A DNA stretch of 17,793 nucleotides from CAZOOK01 sp964581385. GTDB taxonomy: Bacteria; Pseudomonadota; Gammaproteobacteria; Nevskiales; Nevskiaceae. Numbering within the stretch: the stretch's first letter is position 1; every line of letters starts with the position of its first letter. A model generated the notes under the pieces. The model had not been told where the DNA came from, searched no databases, and saw nothing but the letters and a program-made list of their open reading frames with translations. This document shows positions 6,235 to 14,408 of the stretch, piece by piece. A program made the translations under genes and the position numbers. The stretch spans positions 1 to 17,793 of the forward strand of contig CAZOOK010000060.1 in the NCBI GenBank assembly GCA_964581385.1. Reading direction: 5' to 3'.

Positions 6235-9200
6235 ATGTTCAAGAAAATCCTCATCGCGAATCGCGGCGAAATTGCTGGGCGCGTCGTACGCACTTGCAAG
6301 CGGCTCGGCATCAGTTCGGTCGGGGTCTACTCGGACGTGGACCGATTCTCCGCACCAGTGCTCGCCGCCGACGAAGCCGTACATGTTGGTCCGCCGCCGG
6401 CGCGCGACAGCTACCTGAAAATCGCCGCGATCATCGACGCCTGCCGCAAAACCGGTGCGCAAGCGCTGCATCCAGGGTACGGCTTCCTCAGCGAGAATGC
6501 GGCGTTCGCCGAGCAGCTCGCTGCCGCCGGTATCGTCTTCATCGGCCCACGTCCCGAACATTTGCGTGCCTTCGGCCTCAAGCACACTGCACGCGAGCTG
6601 GCGCGGAACAATCAGGTGCTGCTGTTACCGGGTAGCGGGCTGCTCGCATCGATCGACGAAGCGCTCGCCGAGGCGAAACGCATCGGCTACCCACTGATGC
6701 TCAAGAGTACCGCCGGCGGTGGCGGCATCGGCATGCAGCTCTGTCACGGCGCCGACGAACTGCGCGAGCGCTTCGCTGCAGTGCAACGCATGGCGGCGGC
6801 AAGCTTCGGTGATGCCGGCGTGTTTCTCGAACGCTTCGTGGCCGAGGCACGCCACATCGAAGTGCAGATCTTCGGCGATGGCGAGGGCGGCGTGGTCGCA
6901 CTTGGCGAACGTGATTGCTCGCTGCAGCGGCGCAACCAGAAAGTCGTCGAAGAGACACCGGCGCCATTGCTACCGGAAACAACGCGCCGTCGCCTGCACG
7001 CGGCCGCGGTAGTGCTCGGTCAAGCGGTGTCGTATGTGTCGGCCGGCACGGTCGAATTCATCTACGACATCGCGCGCGACGATTTTTATTTCCTTGAAGT
7101 GAACACGCGTCTGCAGGTCGAGCATCCCGTTACTGAAAGCGTATTTGGAATCGATCTCGTCGAATGGATGATCCGGCAGGCAGCCGGCGAATTCGCGCTG
7201 CCGGAGCAGAACAGCCTGATCCCGAAGGGTGCGGCGATGGAAGTGCGGCTGTATGCCGAAGATCCGCACCACGATTTCCGACCGAGCAGCGGTCTGCTCA
7301 CAGAAGTGAAACTGCCGACGGACAAAGCGCGTGTCGACGGTTGGATCGAGACGGGCACGCAAGTATCGCCGTACTACGATCCGATGCTGGCGAAAATCAT
7401 CGTGCATGGCGACGACCGCGCGACAGCCATTGCGAAGCTCGAAGCAGCGCTCGCAGATACCGCCGTGTGGGGCATTGAAACCAATCTGGATTATCTGCGC
7501 ACGATTGCAGCGTCGGAGGTGTTCCACAGCGGCCGCGTCTCTACCGCCGCGCTGAAGCGGCTCGAATTCGCACCGGCGAGCGTGGACGTGCTCGCGCCCG
7601 GCGCGCGCAGCAGCCTGCAGGACTGGCCGGGACGGCTTGGCTACTGGGACGTCGGCATTCCGCCGAGCGGACCGATGGACGATCGCTCGTTCCGGCTCGC
7701 GAACGCACTCGTCGGCAATCCCGAGGGAGCACCCGCGCTGGAATGTACGATGACCGGACCGACATTGCGCTTCAATCGCGACGCGTTGATTGCGCTCGCG
7801 GGTGCGTCGATGAAAGCGGAGCTCGACGACGCGCCGGTGCCATTTTACGAGCCCGTCGTTGTCGTCGCCGGTCAGACGTTGACGCTAGGTGCCATCGATG
7901 GTGCCGGCCAGCGCAGTTATCTCGCGGTGCGCGGCGGCTTCGATGCACCGGCATATCTCGGCTCGCGTGCGACTTTCGATCTCGGCGGTTTCGGCGGGCA
8001 CGCCACCGGGGTACTCAAAACCGGCGATACGCTGCGTCTCGCGGCGGCATCGCCGCAGTTACCACGTCCGCGCGCCGCGACGGCCGTCGAGCGTCCGCCT
8101 CTGACGCGCGAATGGACGCTGGGCGTGCTCTACGGTCCGCACGGTGCGCCGGATTTCTTCACCGGTGAAGACATCGAAACGTTTTTTGCCAGCGAATACG
8201 AAGTCCACTTCAACAGCGCGCGCACTGGCGTGCGGCTGGTCGGCCCGAAGCCGAAATGGGCTCGCACCGACGGCGGCGAGGCCGGGCTGCATCCGTCGAA
8301 CATCCACGACAATGCCTACGCGATTGGCGCGATCGACTTCACCGGCGACATGCCGATCATTCTTGGACCGGACGGGCCGAGCCTCGGCGGCTTCGTGTGT
8401 CCGGCGGTGGTCGCACGCGATGAGCTGTGGAAGATCGGGCAGCTCAGGCCGGGCGACAAGCTGCGCTTCGCCCCAGTGGTTCCCTTTGCTGCGCGCCGGA
8501 AAGGAGCTGAAGGAACGGAACGCAGGAAGCGTTTGAGTTCGCCGATTCTCGGCAGCGACGATGGCGTTGTGCCCGTCGTCTATCGCCGTGCCGGTGACGA
8601 CTACCTGCTCGTGGAATACGGTCCCATGGCGCTGGACCTCGCGCTGCGTTTGCGCGTGCATCTGCTCGCCGACGCAGTGCGTGCGGTAAAGTTGCCGGCA
8701 ATCATCGATCTCACGCCGGGTGTGCGTTCTCTGCAAATCCACTACGACAGCACGCGTCTCAAAACGACGTCGCTGCTCGCCGCGCTCCGCGACCTCGAGC
8801 GCGTGCTGCCGCCTACCGAACAGGTCGAAGTTCCGAGCCGCATCGTGCATCTGCCGTTGTCTTGGAACGATTCGTCGATCCAGCTGGCGATGCGCAAGTA
8901 TCAGGAACTGGTGCGGCCGAACGCGCCGTGGTGCCCGGACAACATCGAGTTCATCCGCCGCATCAACGGCCTCGGCTCGATCGACGACGTGCATCGCATC
9001 GTCTTCGACGCCAGCTATCTCGTACTCGGACTTGGCGATGTCTACCTTGGCGCACCGGTGGCGACACCGATCGATCCGCGCCATCGTCTGGTCACCACGA
9101 AGTACAACCCGGCGCGCACCTGGACGCCGGAAAATGCCGTCGGCATCGGCGGCGCGTATCTGTGCGTCTATGGCATGGAAGGTCCCGGCGGCTATCAACT

Positions 9201-9783
9201 GTTCGGGCGCACCATCCAGATGTGGAATCGCTGGCGCTCGACACAAGCGTTCGAGAAACCGTGGCTGCTGCGTTTCTTCGATCGGATCCGCTTTTATCCG
9301 GTCAGCGAAGTGGAGCTGGCAGAGGCGCGCGAGGCGTTTCCGCACGGCCGCTATCCTTTGAAGATCGAGCCGGGCACGTTCCGTCATGCCGATTACGCGA
9401 AATTCCTCGCCGAAAATCGCAATGGCATCGCCACGTTCAAGGCGAAGCAGCAAGCCGCTTTCGACGCCGAACGCGCCGACTGGAAATCGAAAGGGCTCGA
9501 TACCTACGTTTCCGATGACGCCAGCGCGACCACCGCGGCGGACAACGACGATATCCCGCCCGGCTGCGCCGGCATCGCGACGAGCGTCACCGGCAACGTC
9601 TGGAAAATCCTCGTCGAAGCCGGCGATCACGTCGCGGCCGGTCAGCCGGTCGTCATCGTCGAGTCAATGAAAATGGAAATGCAGATCACCGCGACGCACG
9701 CCGGCCGTGTGCGGGCGCTGCGCTGCCAGCCCGGCCGCACCGTACACAGCGGGCAAATTGTCGTTGTCATGGAGGAAACCTGA
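6235..9783 (+). CDS. Biotin-dependent guanidine/urea carboxylase
   Basis: The 1182-residue enzyme joins CO2 from bicarbonate to guanidine (or urea), using ATP and covalent biotin. Domains in order are: biotin carboxylase N-domain (1-115, GYGFLSENAAF at 81-91), ATP-grasp (about 116-330, KSTAGGGGIG at 157-166, EVNTRLQVEHPVTE at 288-301), biotin carboxylase C-domain (334-442), KipA/AHS2-like (about 447-745), KipI/AHS1-like (about 770-985), a linker, and a biotinyl domain (about 1105-1182) with biotin-accepting Lys1146 in ESMKM. Length and order match urea carboxylases (UCA). Two facts favour guanidine as substrate: the upstream guanidine-I riboswitch and the adjacent DUF1989 pair. The start ATG lies 18 nt after the previous stop. 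The stop is 1 nt before the next ATG, indicating translational coupling. The specificity residues of the carboxyltransferase domain need an alignment to be judged. Confidence 0.93.
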   Translation: MFKKILIANRGEIAGRVVRTCKRLGISSVGVYSDVDRFSAPVLAADEAVHVGPPPARDSYLKIAAIIDACRKTGAQALHPGYGFLSENAAFAEQLAAAGIVFIGPRPEHLRAFGLKHTARELARNNQVLLLPGSGLLASIDEALAEAKRIGYPLMLKSTAGGGGIGMQLCHGADELRERFAAVQRMAAASFGDAGVFLERFVAEARHIEVQIFGDGEGGVVALGERDCSLQRRNQKVVEETPAPLLPETTRRRLHAAAVVLGQAVSYVSAGTVEFIYDIARDDFYFLEVNTRLQVEHPVTESVFGIDLVEWMIRQAAGEFALPEQNSLIPKGAAMEVRLYAEDPHHDFRPSSGLLTEVKLPTDKARVDGWIETGTQVSPYYDPMLAKIIVHGDDRATAIAKLEAALADTAVWGIETNLDYLRTIAASEVFHSGRVSTAALKRLEFAPASVDVLAPGARSSLQDWPGRLGYWDVGIPPSGPMDDRSFRLANALVGNPEGAPALECTMTGPTLRFNRDALIALAGASMKAELDDAPVPFYEPVVVVAGQTLTLGAIDGAGQRSYLAVRGGFDAPAYLGSRATFDLGGFGGHATGVLKTGDTLRLAAASPQLPRPRAATAVERPPLTREWTLGVLYGPHGAPDFFTGEDIETFFASEYEVHFNSARTGVRLVGPKPKWARTDGGEAGLHPSNIHDNAYAIGAIDFTGDMPIILGPDGPSLGGFVCPAVVARDELWKIGQLRPGDKLRFAPVVPFAARRKGAEGTERRKRLSSPILGSDDGVVPVVYRRAGDDYLLVEYGPMALDLALRLRVHLLADAVRAVKLPAIIDLTPGVRSLQIHYDSTRLKTTSLLAALRDLERVLPPTEQVEVPSRIVHLPLSWNDSSIQLAMRKYQELVRPNAPWCPDNIEFIRRINGLGSIDDVHRIVFDASYLVLGLGDVYLGAPVATPIDPRHRLVTTKYNPARTWTPENAVGIGGAYLCVYGMEGPGGYQLFGRTIQMWNRWRSTQAFEKPWLLRFFDRIRFYPVSEVELAEAREAFPHGRYPLKIEPGTFRHADYAKFLAENRNGIATFKAKQQAAFDAERADWKSKGLDTYVSDDASATTAADNDDIPPGCAGIATSVTGNVWKILVEAGDHVAAGQPVVIVESMKMEMQITATHAGRVRALRCQPGRTVHSGQIVVVMEET

Positions 9784-9784
9784 C

Positions 9785-11593
9785 ATGTTGCCGACGGTGC
9801 TTGATATCGCCACTCTGCGTGCAGGCTACAAGGCCGGCACGTTCAGACCGGTTGATGTTGTCGATGAAATCCTGCGTCGCATTCATGCGTATCCCGATAA
9901 GGCCGTGTGGATCAGCCGCGTCGATGCGGATGCACTGCGCCGCACGGCGCGTTCGCTCGGCGACGAACCCGACGGTCGTCCGCTGTGGGGAATTCCATAC
10001 GCGGCGAAGGATAATATCGATTGTGTCGAGCTGGATACGACGGCGGCCTGTCCCGCGTTCGTGTACCGACCGACCGTCGATGCGCAGGTTGTTTCCAAGT
10101 TGAAGGCCGCCGGAGCCCTGCTCGTCGGCAAAACCAATCTCGACCAATTCGCGACCGGCCTCAACGGCACGCGCTCGCCCTACGGTGCGCCGCGCTGCGT
10201 GTTTAATGCCGACTATATTTCCGGCGGATCGAGTTCCGGTTCCGCGGTCGCGGTCGCCGCGGGCCTAGTGTCGTTCGCACTTGGCACCGATACCGCGGGT
10301 TCCGGTCGCATACCCGCTGCGTTCAACAATCTCGTCGGCATCAAACCGACGCGCGGACTGCTATCGACGCGCGGTGTGGTCCCGGCCTGCCGCAGTCTCG
10401 ACTGCATCACCGTATTTGCCGCGACGGTCGGCGACGGCGAGGTTGTGCGCCGCGCCGCGCAAGGCTTCGATGCGGAAGATCCCTACTCGCGGGCGCGCAC
10501 GTCCACATCGCCGCTGCCGGCGAATCTGCGCTTCGGCGTACTGCCGGCGGCTGAACGCGAGTTCTTCGGCGACACCGTTGCCGCGCAGCTTTATGACGCG
10601 GCGATCGATCGGCTATGCGTGCTCGGCGGCGAGCGGGTGGAAATCGACTACGCACCGTTCCGCGAAGCCGCGGAGTCGCTGTACGGCGGCCCCGCAGTCG
10701 CCGAACGTCTGGCCGGCATCCAATCTTTCTATGACGCCCATCGCGATGCGATCGATCCGACGGTCGCGCTGATTCTCGACGGCGCACTCGGCCACAGTGC
10801 CACCGATCTGTTCAAGGCGATGCACCGGCTCGAAGCCCTGCGGCGGCGCACCGATCAGGAATGGAAGAAGATCGATGTGCTGCTGCTGCCGACCGCACCG
10901 ACGATTTATACCGTCGAAGCGATCCAGGCCAAGCCGATCGCGCTCAACGCGCGGCTCGGACGCTACACCAATTTCGTCAATCTTCTCGATTGCTGTGCGA
11001 TCGCCTTGCCCGCGGGCTTCACCGCACGAGGTCCGGCGTTTGGCGTAACGCTGGTTGCGCCCGCGTTCCATGACGACGCGCTGGCAGCAATCGCGGATCG
11101 AATGCATCGTGCGCGACCATTCGGCATGGGCGCCGCGCGCGACGCCGTGCTGCCGGCGGCGAGTCGCGTGGAAATGAAACCGCTCGCGGAGCGGCTCGCC
11201 ATTGCCGTGGTTGGTGCCCATCTCAGCGGCATGCCCTTGAATCACGAGCTGACATCAATCGGCGGCACGCTGCTGCGCGCCGCGCGGACCGCGCCGGATT
11301 ACCGTTTGTACGTGCTGCCGAACACCACGCCGGCCAAGCCCGGACTGGTACGCATGCCGGGCTTCCGCGGGCCCGGCATCGATATCGAGTTGTGGTCGCT
11401 GGACGCCGCCGCGTTCGGTGCTTTCGTCGAACGGATTCCCGCGCCGCTCGGGATCGGCAAGATACGGCTCGACGACGGCGGCGAAGTCAGCGGATTCCTG
11501 TGCGAGGCACAAGCGATCGCCGCTGCCGAGGAGATTACAGCCCTGGGCGGATGGCGGCGGTACCTGCAGCGGGAAAAGAGCGCAGCGCGATAG
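9785..11593 (+). CDS. atzF: Allophanate hydrolase
   Basis: The 602-residue amidase-signature enzyme hydrolyses allophanate to two ammonia and two CO2, completing guanidine breakdown. The ATG at 9785 is chosen because it lies 1 nt after the carboxylase stop, with GGAGG at the end of that gene as ribosome binding site. The Ser-cisSer-Lys triad is visible as Lys75 (AAKDNID), Ser149 (SGGSSSGS) and Ser173 (DTAGSGRIPA). Spacings of 74 and 24 residues agree with AtzF-type enzymes. The C-terminal allophanate-hydrolase domain (about 470-602) contains the motif LYVLPNTTPAKPGLVR. The gene closes the operon, and a 102-bp gap without a clear terminator follows. Confidence 0.95.
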   Translation: MLPTVLDIATLRAGYKAGTFRPVDVVDEILRRIHAYPDKAVWISRVDADALRRTARSLGDEPDGRPLWGIPYAAKDNIDCVELDTTAACPAFVYRPTVDAQVVSKLKAAGALLVGKTNLDQFATGLNGTRSPYGAPRCVFNADYISGGSSSGSAVAVAAGLVSFALGTDTAGSGRIPAAFNNLVGIKPTRGLLSTRGVVPACRSLDCITVFAATVGDGEVVRRAAQGFDAEDPYSRARTSTSPLPANLRFGVLPAAEREFFGDTVAAQLYDAAIDRLCVLGGERVEIDYAPFREAAESLYGGPAVAERLAGIQSFYDAHRDAIDPTVALILDGALGHSATDLFKAMHRLEALRRRTDQEWKKIDVLLLPTAPTIYTVEAIQAKPIALNARLGRYTNFVNLLDCCAIALPAGFTARGPAFGVTLVAPAFHDDALAAIADRMHRARPFGMGAARDAVLPAASRVEMKPLAERLAIAVVGAHLSGMPLNHELTSIGGTLLRAARTAPDYRLYVLPNTTPAKPGLVRMPGFRGPGIDIELWSLDAAAFGAFVERIPAPLGIGKIRLDDGGEVSGFLCEAQAIAAAEEITALGGWRRYLQREKSAAR

Positions 11594-11695
11594 CAGCTTC
11601 GTTACCGTGGCCGCCGCACCAGCTCTTGATGTGGCTATCGTCGGGGTGTCCATGGAACAATAGGAAAAGCCAACAGTTCAATTCAGGGGGAAAAA
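11594..11695 (+). other. Intergenic gap after the guanidine operon
   Basis: This 102-bp gap holds no convincing terminator hairpin or promoter pair. The run CAGGGGGAAAAA just before 11696 is a strong ribosome binding site for the next gene. The next gene may therefore have its own weak promoter or be reached by read-through. Confidence 0.4.
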
Positions 11696-12580
11696 ATGCC
11701 GCTCAAGCGGAATCTCGTGGCCGAGGGATGCCTGCTTGCAGGCATGATCGCGACACAAGCAGCGCACGCGGATGGCGTTATCCAGCGCCTCAACAATCAT
11801 TTCGATGCCGCGCTAGGGATGGAGCATCTTAGCTACCACGAGATCAATCCAGCCAGCGGTCCTGTGCATAAGAACACTTTGCCGACGGGCGCCGATCTTG
11901 ACGGCGAAACCGGCACTCTGTTTTCGCCCGGACTGTCGCTCGCGTTTCAACGTAACCTGTGGTTCATCCACAACGTTCGTGCGGAGGCAAGCCTGCACAT
12001 GGCCTTCGGCGACGCAACATACAACGGTCATCTTCAGGATCAGAACGGCAACATCGTCGCGCCGCTCGTGGCCAGAACCGGCGAAACCTTCACAGACTTG
12101 CAACTGAAGATCGGCAAAGGCATATGCCTACTGGGAAGCGAACGCGATCTTTTGACGCCATATGCTGCCTACGGCCTCAATGAATGGCATCGCAAAGGCG
12201 CGGAAGATACGCCCTACGGCTATTCCGAGCAGTATCGCAACCGCTTCTGGGCGGCTGGCCTTCAATATCAGATCGCGCTTACCAGCAAGCTGGTACTGAA
12301 AGCGGACGGGAGTTATGGCCGCACGCTGTCGCCACGCATGAATGCTTCCAATCTTTTCGGGACGTTCGAGCTCGGCGCGACGCCGTTGCATAACTATGAG
12401 CTAGGGCTGACCTACTCCACTTCCCGCAGCGCTTATATCGGCATAGACACCTACTGGATGCGCTATGCATACAACGAATCGCCACTGGTCATCGACTACA
12501 CACAGGGCATAGGGGCCTACGAACCAGGATCGAAAACCAATCGCTATGGGATTACGACCGTATTCGGTTATTCGTTCTGA
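11696..12580 (+). CDS. Predicted outer-membrane beta-barrel protein, function unknown
   Basis: The 294-residue protein has a signal peptide (MPLKRNLVAEGCLLAGMIA, cleavage near TQAAHA-DG). The mature part is rich in alternating aromatic and polar residues, for example NRFWAAGLQYQIAL, YELGLTYSTSRSAYIGIDTYWMRY and TNRYGITTVFGYSF. It ends in phenylalanine, the usual sorting signal for barrel assembly by Bam. Size fits a barrel of 10-12 strands, and no catalytic motif is visible. GGGGGA at 11686-11691 gives a clear start at 11696. Its base composition looks less GC-rich than the operon, and it ends 20 nt before a convergent gene. It might be an uptake porin, but nothing in its sequence ties it to guanidine. 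Confidence 0.72.
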   Translation: MPLKRNLVAEGCLLAGMIATQAAHADGVIQRLNNHFDAALGMEHLSYHEINPASGPVHKNTLPTGADLDGETGTLFSPGLSLAFQRNLWFIHNVRAEASLHMAFGDATYNGHLQDQNGNIVAPLVARTGETFTDLQLKIGKGICLLGSERDLLTPYAAYGLNEWHRKGAEDTPYGYSEQYRNRFWAAGLQYQIALTSKLVLKADGSYGRTLSPRMNASNLFGTFELGATPLHNYELGLTYSTSRSAYIGIDTYWMRYAYNESPLVIDYTQGIGAYEPGSKTNRYGITTVFGYSF

Positions 12581-12600
12581 GACGGAACACCAAGCGATTT

Positions 12601-14298
12601 TCAGCGCAGCGCACGCCGCAGGATATTTCCCGCTGCCGATTTCGGCAGCGACTCCCGAAATTCGATGGACGCCGGCACTTTGCGGCCGGTGAGATTCTTC
12701 CGACTGAATTCCTTTAGCGCGTCGGCGCTAAGGGCGGGATCGCTCTTCACGACAAACACGGTGAGCGTCGGCTCAGTCCCTGCGTGGGCGACGCCGATGC
12801 AGGCGACTTCGCGCACCGCCGGGTGTAGCGCCAGAATGCTCTCGATCTCGTTCGGAACCACATCGCCGCTCTCTGCCGTAATCAGGTCCGCCTTGCGATC
12901 AATGATCGTCACGTAACCCGTTTCGCTCATCGTCGCCAAATCACCCGTACGCAGGAAACCATCCACGGTCATCGCGTGTTCGGTATCGTCCGGCTTGCGC
13001 CAGTAGCCTTGCATCACTTGTGGACCCCGCACACATAGCTCGCCGAGCACGCCGGCCGCCGCCGGTTCGTTGTCACCATCGCGTATGGAAACAGTCGTAG
13101 AGGGCAAAGGGATACCGACCGTGCCATCCATGTCGGGTCGATGCATCGGGCGAGAGCAGACGACGGGCCCCGCTTCCGTGAGCCCGTATAGGGGCGTGAT
13201 CGGAATGCCGGTAACGAGGCGCCAATTTTCGGCGACGGCATGCGGGATCGCGCCGCTCCCGAAAACCAGCTTCAGCCGCTCGAAATCGATGCCGCTGAAC
13301 CCCGGTGCTTCAAGAAGTGCGGCAAATAGTGCGCCGTTGCCGGCGAACAGTGTCGCGCGCGATTCGCTGAACGTGCGCAGCAGTGCCTGAATGTCGTTCG
13401 CATCCGAAATCAGCGCATTGCGTGCACCGATCATGACGGACAGCAAGCAGTTAAGAGTCAGCGCGAACGGATCATGCAACGGGCGCGCGGTGACAATGAC
13501 TTCCGCACCTTCGGTCAACCGTGATGCGAACATCGCATGGTTCTGCATGACGTTGGCAACCAGATTTCCGTGCGTGAGCATCGCTGCGCGAGCAACACCG
13601 GTGGTGCCGCTGGTGTATTGCAGCAACGCGAGATCGCTGCTGCCGAGCGCCGTCGGCTTGTAAGCGTGACGTTCGCCCTGCGTGAGGGTGGTACGAAACG
13701 GAATCGCGCCTTTCAGTGTCGGTGCTGCGCTGCGTGCACGCTTGGCCGTCATGTTCGTGAGTACTCGACGCACCGGCGGCGCCAGATCGCCGGGTTCGGT
13801 CGTCACCACGTATTCAATCGCGGTGCGATCGATGCTGGCTCCCAGCACGGGGCAGAGGCTGTTGAGGATGACGATCGTGCGCGCACCGCAGTCGTCGAGC
13901 TGCCGCTCCAGCTCGTAGGCATCCAGTTGCGGATTGATATTGACCGCCACCATGCCCGCGCGCAGCACGCCGAACAACGTCACTGGGTATTGCAGAATAT
14001 TGGATAGCATGATCGCGACCCGCTCGCCTCGCTCCAGCTTGCATTCGTGCTGGAGGAAGGAAGCGAACATCGCCGCGCGCTGGTCCAGTTCCGCGTAGGT
14101 CAGTGTCGCGTCCGCGCATTGGAATGCGGTCAGCGTACGGAAACGCTCGCAGCTGTGTTCGAGCAAATCGACCAGCGATGCGTAAGCGGCAATGTTGGCG
14201 TCTGCCCGCACGCCAGGCATGTACTCGGCCACCCAGACGCGATCGTTGAGCGGGTTCACAGTCCTCTCCGTCATCGTGCCCGGCGCAGGCGCGGACAC
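12601..14298 (-). CDS. FadD-like AMP-binding protein with several altered catalytic motifs
   Basis: The 565-residue intact reading frame is of the long-chain acyl-CoA synthetase (ANL) type. The P-loop YTSGTTGVARAAML (228-241) replaces the usual FadD form ending in AKGAML. ARPLHDPFALT (271-281) replaces LPLYHIFALT. YGLTEAGP (371-378) and GDLATMSETGYVTIIDRKAD (452-471) are recognisable. The A10 motif near the C-terminus reads LPKSAAGNILRRALR, with Asn558 where the adenylation lysine is expected; the codon is AAT. Loss of that lysine normally cripples acyl-adenylate formation. The start is a GTG at 14298 with weak ribosome site; an ATG at 14274 is equally possible. It lies downstream of the YihY gene on the same strand, across a 110-bp gap. 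Confidence 0.82.
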   Translation of the reverse strand: MSAPAPGTMTERTVNPLNDRVWVAEYMPGVRADANIAAYASLVDLLEHSCERFRTLTAFQCADATLTYAELDQRAAMFASFLQHECKLERGERVAIMLSNILQYPVTLFGVLRAGMVAVNINPQLDAYELERQLDDCGARTIVILNSLCPVLGASIDRTAIEYVVTTEPGDLAPPVRRVLTNMTAKRARSAAPTLKGAIPFRTTLTQGERHAYKPTALGSSDLALLQYTSGTTGVARAAMLTHGNLVANVMQNHAMFASRLTEGAEVIVTARPLHDPFALTLNCLLSVMIGARNALISDANDIQALLRTFSESRATLFAGNGALFAALLEAPGFSGIDFERLKLVFGSGAIPHAVAENWRLVTGIPITPLYGLTEAGPVVCSRPMHRPDMDGTVGIPLPSTTVSIRDGDNEPAAAGVLGELCVRGPQVMQGYWRKPDDTEHAMTVDGFLRTGDLATMSETGYVTIIDRKADLITAESGDVVPNEIESILALHPAVREVACIGVAHAGTEPTLTVFVVKSDPALSADALKEFSRKNLTGRKVPASIEFRESLPKSAAGNILRRALR

Positions 14299-14408
14299 TA
14301 TTGTTCTCGTGAATCGAGCTTAGCAGCGACCACCGGGGCCGAGGAGTACACGCAAGCGGCGAACCGCATGGCCGGTGGTAAACGCGCCGACGAACGGATT
14401 GCCACCGC

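Noticed and set aside
5773..6585. 270-codon minus-strand frame across the DUF1989/carboxylase junction
   Set aside because: It is antisense to two conserved genes and shows only composition-driven His/Arg/Asp-rich sequence.
8059..9630. 523-codon minus-strand open frame
   Set aside because: It is antisense to the carboxylase, whose conserved domains are unmistakable. It is an artefact of GC-rich codon use, with low-complexity Arg/Asp/Val composition.
10613..11245. 210-codon minus-strand frame inside the allophanate hydrolase gene
   Set aside because: It is a shadow of the well supported enzyme, with no ribosome site and no recognisable motif.
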